Below are positions 8,701 to 17,566 of a DNA stretch of 64,000 bases, one piece after another; positions within the stretch are counted from its first letter, which is position 1, and each line of letters begins with the position of its first letter. Made by a program: the position numbers and the translations under genes. Below the pieces are notes generated by a model. The model saw only the letters and a list, made by a program, of their open reading frames with translations. It was not told the DNA's origin and made no database searches. The DNA comes from Hyphomicrobium sp. (GTDB lineage Bacteria > Pseudomonadota > Alphaproteobacteria > Rhizobiales > Hyphomicrobiaceae): positions 57,751-121,750 of the forward strand of contig JALHMJ010000005.1 of assembly GCA_022844105.1 (NCBI GenBank). Direction: 5' to 3'.

Positions 8701-9306
8701 ATGCTAAGTCCAGGAATGCCGAGCCGCCCGGTTTACAAGGGCTTGGTGCCTGACGGCCATGCCAAACACAACTTGATCGTGGCCGAAGGCGAAGGAGCCT
8801 TGGCCATTCTTGAGATGGCTCCCACAGCGCCGTCCGGGTTCTTCTCCAAAACCACCATTCTCTTTTGCCCCGCTTCGTCAGCCGGCAAAGACTATGAAAA
8901 ACAATTGACCGCGCTGGCGCCGAAAGCGTTGTGGACGTTCCCGACGCCGGCCACCACCATGTTTCGCCTCAAAGGCGTTCTGCAAACCGCGACCATGGGC
9001 ACGCGACTGTATTGCACGGGCACTGAACCCTTCATGGGCCTCGCGCTGCAAGAAGCGCTGGACGCCGGCATCGATCACAAATCGATTCACATGGAACATC
9101 GCGGCTCGGCAAAACGCCGCGTGCAATGCGTGCACTGCAAGGGCTTCACCGACGATGTGACCTCCAGTCCTGTCATCTGCCGCCACTGCGGTTTGAACCT
9201 TCTTGTGCGCGATCACTACTCGCGCCGTCTGGGCGCCTTCCAGGGCGTCTGCATCGATGCCGAAGTCCCCGGCGAAGCCCCCGCTCCCGAGGAGATCTTC
9301 CCATGA
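8701..9306 (+). CDS. dmmA: Dimethylamine monooxygenase subunit DmmA (zinc-ribbon-like small subunit)
   Basis: 201-aa cytoplasmic protein, start chosen at the ATG at 8701 because AGGGAG precedes it by four bases. The C-terminal third contains a four-cysteine knuckle, Cys143-x2-Cys146 and Cys160-x2-Cys163 (CVHC and CRHC), followed by a conserved-looking HYSRRLGAFQGVC segment. The N-terminal half looks like a nucleotide/flavin-type alpha/beta fold but has no motif I can name. It overlaps the reductase gene by ATGA and is followed by the DUF3445 gene, the arrangement of the dimethylamine monooxygenase (heme-dependent oxidative N-demethylase) operon. Subunit letters follow my memory of the Ruegeria naming and may be permuted in other sources. 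Confidence 0.8.
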   Translation: MLSPGMPSRPVYKGLVPDGHAKHNLIVAEGEGALAILEMAPTAPSGFFSKTTILFCPASSAGKDYEKQLTALAPKALWTFPTPATTMFRLKGVLQTATMGTRLYCTGTEPFMGLALQEALDAGIDHKSIHMEHRGSAKRRVQCVHCKGFTDDVTSSPVICRHCGLNLLVRDHYSRRLGAFQGVCIDAEVPGEAPAPEEIFP

Positions 9307-10268
9307 GCGTTGAGGAATTCCGCGTCCGCGTTGCGGAAACCGAAGCGGTCGCGGACGGCATCCGCCGCCTGCGCCTCGTGCCCATCGGTCGCGAAACATT
9401 GCCGATCTTCTCCGGCGGCGCCCACACGGTCCTCACCATGCACGATGGCGACCGTGTCCTGCGCAATCCGTACTCGCTCATGGGCTCGCCGTTCGACGAC
9501 AGCAGCTATCAGATCAGCGTCTTGAAAACCGTCGATAGCCGTGGCGGTTCGATTTTCGTCCACGACAAGCTGCATGAGGGCAGCGAACTCGCCATCAGCG
9601 CGCCGATGAACCTGTTTCCCGTCGACCGCCGTGCGCGCCGCCACCTTCTGATCGCCGGCGGCATCGGCATCACGCCGTTCATTGCCATGATGGAGCAGCT
9701 CGAGCGCGAGGAACTGCCGTTCGAACTGCATTACGGCATGCGGTCCAAAGCAGGCGGCGCCTACTGGAGCCAGCTCGCCAATCGCTACGGCCGCCGCATC
9801 AATACGTACTTCGATGAAGCGCAGCAAAAGATCCCGCTCGATCGTCTGCTCGACAACCAGCCGCTCGGAACACACCTCTACGTCTGCGGACCATCGGGGA
9901 TGATCGACTGGGTTTTGAAGCAAGCGCGCGAAGCAGGCTGGCCTGACGAAAACGTGCACTACGAGCGCTTCGCCGCGCCCCCGGCCGGAAAGCCCTTCAC
10001 CATCGAACTCGCGAAAGCCGGCCGCAGCATCCAGGTCAAGCCTACCCAGAGCATTCTGGAAGCTGTTGAGCAGGCCGGTCTCGAACCGCCCTATCTCTGC
10101 CGCGGCGGTGCCTGCGGCCAATGCGAAACCGCCGTTGTCTCGTGCAGCGGTGCCATTGAGCACAACGATCATTTCCTGACTGACGCCGAGAAAGCGTCGG
10201 GCCAGAAAATCATGATATGCGTGTCGCGTCTTCAGACGGCCGGCGGCCGTCTGGTGCTCGACCTCTAG
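9303..10268 (+). CDS. dmmB: Dimethylamine monooxygenase reductase subunit (flavin/[2Fe-2S], PDR family)
   Basis: 321 aa. Phthalate-dioxygenase-reductase layout: a flavin-binding barrel with NPYSLMGSP (55-63), an NAD(P)H domain with GGIGITPF (119-126) and CGPSGM (195-200), and a C-terminal plant-type [2Fe-2S] domain with Cys266, Cys271, Cys274 (CRGGACGQC) and Cys306. It passes electrons from NAD(P)H through FMN and the cluster to the heme subunit encoded next. The start at 9303 overlaps dmmA by four bases, indicating coupled translation; the open frame extends upstream to 9126 only as an overlap with dmmA. The same domain order occurs in vanillate demethylase reductases, so the amine role rests on the neighbours. 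Confidence 0.85.
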   Translation: MSVEEFRVRVAETEAVADGIRRLRLVPIGRETLPIFSGGAHTVLTMHDGDRVLRNPYSLMGSPFDDSSYQISVLKTVDSRGGSIFVHDKLHEGSELAISAPMNLFPVDRRARRHLLIAGGIGITPFIAMMEQLEREELPFELHYGMRSKAGGAYWSQLANRYGRRINTYFDEAQQKIPLDRLLDNQPLGTHLYVCGPSGMIDWVLKQAREAGWPDENVHYERFAAPPAGKPFTIELAKAGRSIQVKPTQSILEAVEQAGLEPPYLCRGGACGQCETAVVSCSGAIEHNDHFLTDAEKASGQKIMICVSRLQTAGGRLVLDL

Positions 10269-10286
10269 AGCGGGAGCACTTTCGGT

Positions 10287-11327
10287 ATGGGCCTTGTCTT
10301 CAAGAACGAGACGTTTCGCGACGACTTCACGTTCTCAAACAGCCCGGAAGCGGTCCGGCGATTCCCGTTTCCGTTCGCCGAAGACCGCTACATGTACACC
10401 GTCAACATCGAGCCGCATGTGCCTGGCCCGAAGGGATCGGTCTACGAATTCCCGATCGATATTGACGAACATTATCTCTCCGACATGCACGACCGCGCGC
10501 TCGTCCTCCGGGAAGATCCGCTGCGCTGCCAGTCGCTGCCGCATATGTTGACGGCCGAATGGGATCTCGTCGAATTGCTGATGACGTCCATGGCGCGCGA
10601 CTATCCCGAGCACTTTTCTTTGACCCGCGACGGCGACAATTGGCACTGGATCAATCGCCCGATGGGCATTGATCAGGCCTTCGTGTTCGGCGATGTCGCA
10701 ACCCTTCCCTACCGCCCCATGGAATACATCACCCGTCAGTGCCAGGGCGACTTCTGCCTCTTGGATCAGCGCGACGGTGATTTGTGGATGGATTCAGGCA
10801 TCGTCACGTCACAAGCCGACTGGTCGCTCGATTTCGATGTCGGCATGAGCTTCAAGGAGTGGCATGCGCCGGTGCCGATGGCGCACGAAGCCGGGATTTT
10901 CGATCGCGCACTGAAATTCCTTCTCAATCTTCAGCTTGAGAAGCCGGTCCGCCGCCTCAACTGGACGATGACCATCAATCCACGGCTCGATACCAGCCCG
11001 GAGAACTATCACAAGTGGGGCACGGATCGCACCACCGTCACGACGGAAAACGTCGGCAACAAAGTCCATCTCCGCGTCGAACTGCAAGGGCTGTGGAGGC
11101 TGCCGCGCTCCAACGCCATCGTCTTTTCAATCCGCGCTTACCTGATCAAAATGGATGAGCTCGTCACGGTCCCGAAGTGGGGTCGCCGCCTGCACCGCGT
11201 CCTGAAGTCTCTCCCGGATGTCATTGCCGACTATAAAGGCACCACCCGCTTTCGCCAGACCACCATCGAATGGCTCGCCAAGTACGACGACGGTGCGCCG
11301 ACATCGAAGGGATGCTGGCCCGAATAG
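10287..11327 (+). CDS. dmmC: Heme-dependent oxidative N-demethylase catalytic subunit (DUF3445)
   Basis: 346 aa, recognised as the DUF3445/HODM alpha-subunit family from its overall sequence, including the segments DPLRCQSLPHML, WHWINRPMG and RLNWTMTINPRLDTSPENYHKW. Family members bind heme in a PAS-like fold and oxidise dimethylamine to monomethylamine and formaldehyde with O2. Here it lies 18 bp after the reductase and 48 bp before tmm, so all are probably one transcript. I cannot assign the heme ligand from sequence alone. It is likely cytoplasmic; no signal peptide is visible. Confidence 0.85.
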   Translation: MGLVFKNETFRDDFTFSNSPEAVRRFPFPFAEDRYMYTVNIEPHVPGPKGSVYEFPIDIDEHYLSDMHDRALVLREDPLRCQSLPHMLTAEWDLVELLMTSMARDYPEHFSLTRDGDNWHWINRPMGIDQAFVFGDVATLPYRPMEYITRQCQGDFCLLDQRDGDLWMDSGIVTSQADWSLDFDVGMSFKEWHAPVPMAHEAGIFDRALKFLLNLQLEKPVRRLNWTMTINPRLDTSPENYHKWGTDRTTVTTENVGNKVHLRVELQGLWRLPRSNAIVFSIRAYLIKMDELVTVPKWGRRLHRVLKSLPDVIADYKGTTRFRQTTIEWLAKYDDGAPTSKGCWPE

Positions 11328-11375
11328 GCCATCGAATACCGATTCTGAATGTCATGATCAGAAGGACGTGAGCAC

Positions 11376-12743
11376 ATGAAACAGCGTATCGCCATTATCG
11401 GTGCAGGTCCGAGCGGCATGGCCGCATTGCGCGCGTTCGAAAGCGCCCGCCAGAAAGGCGCCGAAATTCCCGAACTTGTTTGCTATGAAAAGCAGGAAGA
11501 GTGGGGTGGTATCTGGAACTACACGTGGCGCACCGGCACTGATGAATTCGGCGAACCCGTGCACGGCAGCATGTATCGTTACTTGTGGTCGAACGGTCCC
11601 AAGGAATGCCTTGAGTTTGCCGACTACTCTTTCGAAGAGCACTTCGGCCGCCCCATCCCGTCTTATCCGCCACGCGCCGTACTGCACGACTACATCAAGG
11701 GTCGCGTCGAGAAGAGCGGCGTGCGCAAATACATGAAGTTCCGCACGCCTGTGCGGATGGTGACGTATAACGACAAGACGCAGAAGTTCACCGTCACCGT
11801 CAAAGACCTGAACGACGACGCGGTCACGTCGTCCGAGTTTGATTGGGTCATTTGCTCAAGCGGCCACTTCTCGACACCCAACATCCCCGACTTCCCCGGC
11901 CTCGCCCAGTTTCCCGGCCGCGTGATGCACGCACACGACTTCCGCTCGGCCGACGAGTTCGCCGGCAAAAACGTGCTCTGCATCGGCTCCAGCTACTCCT
12001 CGGAAGACATCGGCATTCAGTGCCACAAGTACGGCGCCAAGTCGGTCACCTTCAGCCACCGCACGCGGCCGATGGGGTTCAAGTGGCCCGAGTCGATGAC
12101 GGAAGTGCCCCTCCTATTGAAGGTCGAAGGCAAGACCGCCTACTTCAAGGACGGCACCTCAAAAGAAGTCGATGCGATCGTGCTCTGCACCGGCTACCTG
12201 CACCACTATCCGTTCCTTGAAGACAGCCTCCGTCTCAAGTCGCGCAACCGGCTCTACCCGCCGTCTCTGTACAAGGGCATCTTCTGGTGGCCGAACAACA
12301 AGTTCATCTATCTCGGTGCCCAGGACCAGTACTACACCTTCAACATGTTCGATGCGCAGGCCTGGTATGCCCGCGACGTCATCCTCGGCCGCATCAAGTT
12401 GCCGGGCTTTGAGGAGCAGGCGAAGGATATCAACGCCTGGATTCAGCGCGAGGAAGCGCTGGCGGACGCGTTTGAAGCGATCGACTTCCAAACCGAATAC
12501 GTGCGCGAACTGATCGCTCCGACCGACTATCCCCGCCTCGACGTCGACATGGTCGCCCGCCTCTTCAAGGAGTGGGAACATCACAAGAGCGAGAACATCC
12601 TGACCTATCGGGATCGCAGCTATCCTTCCACGCTGACGGGAAATGTCGCCCCCGTCCATCACACACCATGGATGCAGGCGCTCGACGACAGCATGCAGGC
12701 CTTCCTCAATCAGCCCGGCACCGCCGAAACCAAGGTCGCGTAA
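11376..12743 (+). CDS. tmm: Trimethylamine monooxygenase (bacterial flavin-containing monooxygenase)
   Basis: 455 aa. NADPH- and FAD-dependent enzyme that oxidises TMA to TMAO. The FAD motif GAGPSG is at residues 9-14, the FMO fingerprint FxGxxxHxxxF at 179-189 ([11 protein letters not shown]) and the NADPH site at 204-209 (GSSYSS). The stretch [14 protein letters not shown] (41-54) and the following [19 protein letters not shown] are highly typical of Tmm rather than of other FMOs. It is four bases from tdm, whose product uses the TMAO formed, so both steps are probably made from one message. Indole and dimethyl sulfide are known side substrates of this family. Confidence 0.93.
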   Translation: MKQRIAIIGAGPSGMAALRAFESARQKGAEIPELVCYEKQEEWGGIWNYTWRTGTDEFGEPVHGSMYRYLWSNGPKECLEFADYSFEEHFGRPIPSYPPRAVLHDYIKGRVEKSGVRKYMKFRTPVRMVTYNDKTQKFTVTVKDLNDDAVTSSEFDWVICSSGHFSTPNIPDFPGLAQFPGRVMHAHDFRSADEFAGKNVLCIGSSYSSEDIGIQCHKYGAKSVTFSHRTRPMGFKWPESMTEVPLLLKVEGKTAYFKDGTSKEVDAIVLCTGYLHHYPFLEDSLRLKSRNRLYPPSLYKGIFWWPNNKFIYLGAQDQYYTFNMFDAQAWYARDVILGRIKLPGFEEQAKDINAWIQREEALADAFEAIDFQTEYVRELIAPTDYPRLDVDMVARLFKEWEHHKSENILTYRDRSYPSTLTGNVAPVHHTPWMQALDDSMQAFLNQPGTAETKVA

Positions 12744-12747
12744 GGTC

Positions 12748-15099
12748 ATGTCACCTCCCGCGGTCATCACGCCCCTCAGCCCGGAAATTGTCGTTCCGGG
12801 TAAACCGGCTCTCGCAGCCGGTGTCGAGCGCTACACGGTCGCCGGCGGCGGCTCGGCGGTGATTGCACTCGACCGCGACGACCGCGTCGATATCGTGTCC
12901 ATCGAAGGCGGTCAGCCGGTTGAGTTGCTGGCCTTTGGCAAAGGCGGCAAGCCCGATCTTGCGGCCCTCGGCCTCAAAGGCAAAGCGCGCAGCAAAGCTC
13001 TGGAGGCAATCCTCGCCTCCGACCGCGAAGACGCGGCCCGTGTCCGCTTCGGCCTCTTTCGCCGCGGCATCGATATTGGCCGTGCCACGGCTGCCACGAT
13101 TTTCAATGACGGCACGCCCGCTGGCGAAGGCGTCAGCCTCGTTGCAGAGCGCCCCGTCGTGCTCGTCATTGGCGCACCGGCGGCCGGTGGCCTCGTCTGG
13201 GAACAAACCCCCGCGACCGACACGCTGGTTCTCGTCACGCGCGCCAATGTTTTGCCGGCCCAACTGCGCCAGCCGCCCGATCCGCTGGCCGAACCGCGCC
13301 TCGATCTGCGCATCAACGTGGCCTCGTCCATCGGCTTTGAAGTCCACGAAGGCGAGTACATCCAGATCGTCGATATCGCAGGCCGGCAATGCTCCGACTT
13401 CCTCGCCTTTGAGCGCCGCGCATTGGACAATGGCCGTCCACTCGGCCTCGATAGCACCACGACGCGAACGATGTCCGGGCTCGCCTATCCCAAGCCCGGC
13501 CTCGCCTCGCGGTTCTATGATCGCGATCGCAATCCGCTTGTTGAAGTCGTGCAGGATACCGTCGGCCGCCATGACACGTTCGGGCTGGCCTGCACCGCGC
13601 GAACCTACGAAGACGCCGGTTACTTCGGTCACGCCAATTGCTCTGACAACCTCAACGTGACCATGGCGCCCTACGGCATCGACGCCCGCCGCGGCTGGCC
13701 GGCGATCAACTATTTCTACAACACCAACGTTGATCATCTCAATCAGATCTGGTTCGACGAGCCTTGGTCCAAGCCAGGCGACTACGTGCTGATGCGCGCC
13801 CTATCAAATCTCGTCTGCGGCGCCACGTCCTGCCCTGACGACATCGATCCTGCGAACGGCTGGGAACTCTCCGAGATACAGGTGCGCGTCTACCCCAAGA
13901 CCGCCACCTTCAAGCGCGCGATTGGATACCGCATGACCCCCGACGCTCCGCTGCAGATGACGAAGGAAACAGGCTTCCACCCGCGTACCTCCGCGCTCAC
14001 GCGCGCCTTTGGTGAATATCGCGGCTACTGGGTCCCGCACCGCTTCACCGCAGCCGGTCCCATCGAAGAGTATTGGGCTTGCCGCGAGAAGGTCGTGGTC
14101 ATGGACCTCTCGCCCTTGCGCAAACTCGAGATCGTCGGTCCGGACGCGGAAACCTTCCTGCAATCCGTTTTCCCGCGTGACATTCGCAAACTCGCGGTCG
14201 GCCAGATTTTCTATACCGCGCTGTGTTACGAACACGGCGGCATGATCGACGACGGAACACTGTTCCGCCTCTGCCAGAACAATTTCCGTTGGATCGGCGG
14301 CGACGATGCGAGCCTTCTCTGGCTGCGCGAGCAGGCGGCCAAAAGCGGCGCCAACGTACACCTGAAGTCGGCGTCGAACGACATCCATAACATCGCCGTC
14401 CAGGGTCCAAAATCGCGCGACACGCTGCGCCCCTTGATATGGACGCCCGGCGGACGTGCGACGCTCGATGAATTGGGCGTCTTCCGTTTCACCATCGGGC
14501 GCATCGGTGGCTTCGACGGTATCCCGGTCATCGTCTCGCGCACCGGCTACACCGGCGAACTTGGCTACGAAATCTTCTGTCACCCCAAAGATGCCCCGGC
14601 CGTTTGGGACGCAATCATGGCGTCGGGCCAAGAGCACGGTATCCGCCCCTTCGGCTTTGACGCGCTCGATATGGTCCGCATCGAAGCCGGCCTAGCTTTC
14701 GGCGGCTACGAGTTCGACAGCACCACCGATCCGTTCGAGGCGGGCATCGGCTTTACCGTGCCGACCAAGAAGGAAGAGGATTACATCGGCAAGGCGGCAC
14801 TCGAACGCCGCCGCGCAACGCCTTCGCGAAAGCTAGTCGGTCTTGAGATCAAGGGTAATGAAACAGCCGTCCACGGCGACAAGATCTACGCCGGTCGCGC
14901 CGAAGTTGGCGTCATCACCAGCGGCATGCGTTCGCCAGTCTTGAAGAAGACCATCGCCCTCGCGCGTGTCGATGTCGCCCACTGCGCCATCGGTCAAACG
15001 CTGGCTGTTGGAAAACTCGATGGCCACCTGAAGCGCCTGGATGCCACCGTCGTTCGCTTCCCCTTCTACGACCCCGAAAAGACGCGGGTCCGATCCTAG
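12748..15099 (+). CDS. tdm: Trimethylamine N-oxide demethylase (DUF1989 plus GcvT-like fusion)
   Basis: 783 aa from the ATG at 12748, four bases after tmm. Converts TMAO to dimethylamine and formaldehyde. The N-terminal ~200 residues are Tdm-specific. Residues about 180-400 form the DUF1989 metal-binding domain, with candidate zinc-ligand cysteines at 282, 298, 357 and 362. Residues about 410-783 form a GcvT/aminomethyltransferase domain with the typical SRTGYTGELGYEIFC stretch, expected to bind tetrahydrofolate and capture the one-carbon unit. Length and domain order match the known enzyme from methylotrophs. An in-frame extension back to 12643 overlaps tmm and is rejected. Confidence 0.93.
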   Translation: MSPPAVITPLSPEIVVPGKPALAAGVERYTVAGGGSAVIALDRDDRVDIVSIEGGQPVELLAFGKGGKPDLAALGLKGKARSKALEAILASDREDAARVRFGLFRRGIDIGRATAATIFNDGTPAGEGVSLVAERPVVLVIGAPAAGGLVWEQTPATDTLVLVTRANVLPAQLRQPPDPLAEPRLDLRINVASSIGFEVHEGEYIQIVDIAGRQCSDFLAFERRALDNGRPLGLDSTTTRTMSGLAYPKPGLASRFYDRDRNPLVEVVQDTVGRHDTFGLACTARTYEDAGYFGHANCSDNLNVTMAPYGIDARRGWPAINYFYNTNVDHLNQIWFDEPWSKPGDYVLMRALSNLVCGATSCPDDIDPANGWELSEIQVRVYPKTATFKRAIGYRMTPDAPLQMTKETGFHPRTSALTRAFGEYRGYWVPHRFTAAGPIEEYWACREKVVVMDLSPLRKLEIVGPDAETFLQSVFPRDIRKLAVGQIFYTALCYEHGGMIDDGTLFRLCQNNFRWIGGDDASLLWLREQAAKSGANVHLKSASNDIHNIAVQGPKSRDTLRPLIWTPGGRATLDELGVFRFTIGRIGGFDGIPVIVSRTGYTGELGYEIFCHPKDAPAVWDAIMASGQEHGIRPFGFDALDMVRIEAGLAFGGYEFDSTTDPFEAGIGFTVPTKKEEDYIGKAALERRRATPSRKLVGLEIKGNETAVHGDKIYAGRAEVGVITSGMRSPVLKKTIALARVDVAHCAIGQTLAVGKLDGHLKRLDATVVRFPFYDPEKTRVRS

Positions 15100-15133
15100 A
15101 CAAGTCCTCGATCCAACCCACGGGAGTAAAACA

Positions 15134-16240
15134 ATGGCGGCTTTTCCGCGCGTCACGGCACTCTATGACCGGCATACGGCCCTCGGTTCCGACATGTCGA
15201 CGGCCTGGAACGACATGGCAATCGCGCAGAACTATGCCTCGGATCCTTACGTCGAGACGGCGATCACACGCACGAAGGCCGGTATGATCGAAGTCACCGC
15301 CCTCAACCTTCTCATGGTCAAGGGCCCCGGCGCCCTCGACCTTCTCAACTACGCGCTGACGTCCGACGTTGCGAAAGCGGCCCCTGGCGACAGCCACATC
15401 TCGAATATTGTCAACGAGAACGGCGGCATCATCGATGACGTGCTCGTCTATGTCCTGGAACCGAATGCCTATCGAATCTCGCACGGCAGCGGCACAACGG
15501 CGGCGGCGTTGAAGGCACTCGCGCCCAAGTACGACGTCACCATCGAGCCCGATGATACGCACGTGCTCTCGATTCAAGGTCCCGTTTCGCGCGAAATCCT
15601 GGCGCCGCACACGCCGTTGAAAATTGCAGAGCTCAGCTATTTCAAGCACGCGCCCACGACGCTTTTCGGCAAGGACATCCGTCTCGCCCGTGGCGGTTAT
15701 TCGGGCGAGCGTGGCTACGAAGTTTTCTGCAAGCGCGAGGACGCCGTGTTCCTGTGGGATGCGATCCTCGAGGCCGGCAAGCCGTACGGCATCATGCCGA
15801 CCTCATGGACCTGCCTTGACACCGTCCGTGTCGAAGGCGGACTTTTGTTCTTTCCCTTCGATATGCCCCACCCGGATACGACGCCGTGGGAGGTGAAGGC
15901 TGACTGGACCGTTGATTTGTCGAAGCCCGATTTCGTTGGCAAAGCCGCGTTGGCGGCGAGCAAGGGCAAGGAGCGGTCTGTCATCACCGGCCTTGACGTC
16001 TGGCACACCGCCGCCATCACGCCGGGCGCGAGGGTCAAAACTGGTGGCCGCGACGTCGGCGTCGTCACCTCCACCGTGTACAGTCAGCACCTGATGAAAT
16101 CGCTCGCCATGGCGCAGATTGAGAAGGGCTCGACGGCGCTCGGCACCGCGCTCGAAATCGAGGAAGACGGCAAAACCTATCCGGCCACTGTCGTGCTGAT
16201 GCCGTTCTACGATCCCATGCGCCTGCGCACGAATACCTGA
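15134..16240 (+). CDS. dmmD: GcvT-like folate-binding protein of the dimethylamine monooxygenase system
   Basis: 368 aa from the ATG at 15134 (GGGAG seven bases upstream). The whole protein is one aminomethyltransferase-like fold: NENGGIIDDVLVY, a GYSGERGYEVFC segment and a C-terminal beta-barrel. It is related to the C-terminal half of tdm next door. In the N-demethylase system a GcvT-like subunit takes the formaldehyde made by the heme subunit onto tetrahydrofolate. It comes last in the cluster, 34 bp after tdm and separated from dmmABC by tmm and tdm. A true glycine-cleavage T protein is unlikely because no gcvH or gcvP is present. Confidence 0.8.
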   Translation: MAAFPRVTALYDRHTALGSDMSTAWNDMAIAQNYASDPYVETAITRTKAGMIEVTALNLLMVKGPGALDLLNYALTSDVAKAAPGDSHISNIVNENGGIIDDVLVYVLEPNAYRISHGSGTTAAALKALAPKYDVTIEPDDTHVLSIQGPVSREILAPHTPLKIAELSYFKHAPTTLFGKDIRLARGGYSGERGYEVFCKREDAVFLWDAILEAGKPYGIMPTSWTCLDTVRVEGGLLFFPFDMPHPDTTPWEVKADWTVDLSKPDFVGKAALAASKGKERSVITGLDVWHTAAITPGARVKTGGRDVGVVTSTVYSQHLMKSLAMAQIEKGSTALGTALEIEEDGKTYPATVVLMPFYDPMRLRTNT

Positions 16241-16255
16241 TCCGCGCTGTGGCAG

Positions 16256-16283
16256 AGCTCTGGAACGGACCGGTTCCAGAGCT
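16256..16283. terminator. Bidirectional terminator between dmmD and the convergent lipoprotein gene
   Basis: Arms AGCTCTGGAAC (16256-16266) and GTTCCAGAGCT (16273-16283) are exact inverted repeats with a 6-nt loop. It lies 15 bp after the dmmD stop and 13 bp from the stop of the convergent gene. The downstream T-run is short (GTTTG), so strength is uncertain. Confidence 0.72.
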
Positions 16284-16296
16284 GTTTGCTCCACCG

Positions 16297-17451
16297 CTAT
16301 TGCGATGCGGCGGCTGGTGGAATGATGGCCGCCGGAACCTTCATGAGGTTCTCGCCCGCACTCGTCACGGCTGTCACAACACCGACTTCCGTCTGCGGGC
16401 CCGACGGAGCACCCTTCAAACCCTTGCCGATCGCTTCGATGACCGCAGCGGATTTCGAATATTTGCTGTGATGATTGCCTTTGCCGTCATCAACCCCGGT
16501 CAAATCCACGACCCTCAAATTATATCGCTCCGCAGCGGCAATTGCGCGTGCGTCGTTCGCCGTCACGCGGCCGGCCCGATCGACGTCGCCCGCAAGCATG
16601 GTCGAAAGCTCCAGCGCCTTGTCATCGCCCGATACAAGGATCGTCATGGGCCGTGGCAGCTTGCCAATGACATCAAGCTGGGTGCGGAACACGTTGACGT
16701 CGAGATCGGGTGACGCGAGGATCACATCTGCCAGCTTGCCGTTGAAGTCGCCATGCCCATTCATCTTGGCCTGTCGCATCGTCTCAACCGCGAGCCAATT
16801 GCCCATGCTGTGGGCGAGGATGTTGATCTCTTTGACCTCAGGCAACTTCGACATCTTCAGCAAAGCCTGCTCAAAGTAGTCTCGCGAATAGGTGCTGGCC
16901 TCACGGTCGGCAAGGTAGAGCGGGGCCTTACCGCGCGACGGCCAGGCAAACAACACCGCCGTCCCCTTGAAACCGGAATCGTGAACGATCTGCGCCAGCC
17001 AGTACACGGCTTCCTCGTAAAGCGTGTTGTAGCCATGGACGAAAACCAGCACGTCGTTGGCTTCGGGACCGCCCTTGCGGGCCCGCGCCCGGATCTGATT
17101 GAGGAATCCGTCGGTATCGAGGAAGTCGCGTTCGGTTGTAATAAAGTGCCGCGCAGGATCAGGCGGCGTCGTATCCGGCCATTCGATATTGCCGACAACG
17201 TGCTGCGTCGGAATGGAAATCGTAAGCGCGGCAAAATTCAAGTTTTTCGCACGCTCGGCGGTGAAAGCGTTGGGATCCTGTTGGCTGCCCCGCTCGCGCG
17301 TTGTGGCCACAAGAATGCGCACTTTGTCCGTCGACATGGGTACGTTGGCAATTGGCGTCAGAACTTCACTGCCAGGCCGGTACGCGCAACCTGCGACCGG
17401 CAGCAAGAGCAGAACGAAAGCGACGATGCGCAATCCGCGAATGACAGCCAA
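16297..17451 (-). CDS. Lipoprotein alpha/beta hydrolase (DUF900 family)
   Basis: 384 aa if it begins at the TTG at 17451, which has a GGGGGG run seven bases upstream and places a lipoprotein signal (VAFVLLLLPVAGC) at the very N-terminus; an ATG at 17547 would add 32 residues ahead of the signal. The body has the DUF900 features VLVFVHGYN and the nucleophile elbow AHSMGN. A lipidated, envelope-located esterase or acyl hydrolase of unknown substrate is expected. It is convergent with dmmD and transcribed alone. The DUF900 assignment comes from the pattern RILVATTRER...DVLVFVHGYNTLYEEA. Confidence 0.8.
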   Translation of the reverse strand: MAVIRGLRIVAFVLLLLPVAGCAYRPGSEVLTPIANVPMSTDKVRILVATTRERGSQQDPNAFTAERAKNLNFAALTISIPTQHVVGNIEWPDTTPPDPARHFITTERDFLDTDGFLNQIRARARKGGPEANDVLVFVHGYNTLYEEAVYWLAQIVHDSGFKGTAVLFAWPSRGKAPLYLADREASTYSRDYFEQALLKMSKLPEVKEINILAHSMGNWLAVETMRQAKMNGHGDFNGKLADVILASPDLDVNVFRTQLDVIGKLPRPMTILVSGDDKALELSTMLAGDVDRAGRVTANDARAIAAAERYNLRVVDLTGVDDGKGNHHSKYSKSAAVIEAIGKGLKGAPSGPQTEVGVVTAVTSAGENLMKVPAAIIPPAAASQ

Positions 17452-17566
17452 TAAAAAACCCCCCGTGCTCCATTGGCGTATATTCCACCGGAGTAGAATA
17501 TAATAGACGCGTTTAATTGTGGCGCGATTGACGTTGCTATTGCGCAACCGTCAACGGGCTAACCCC

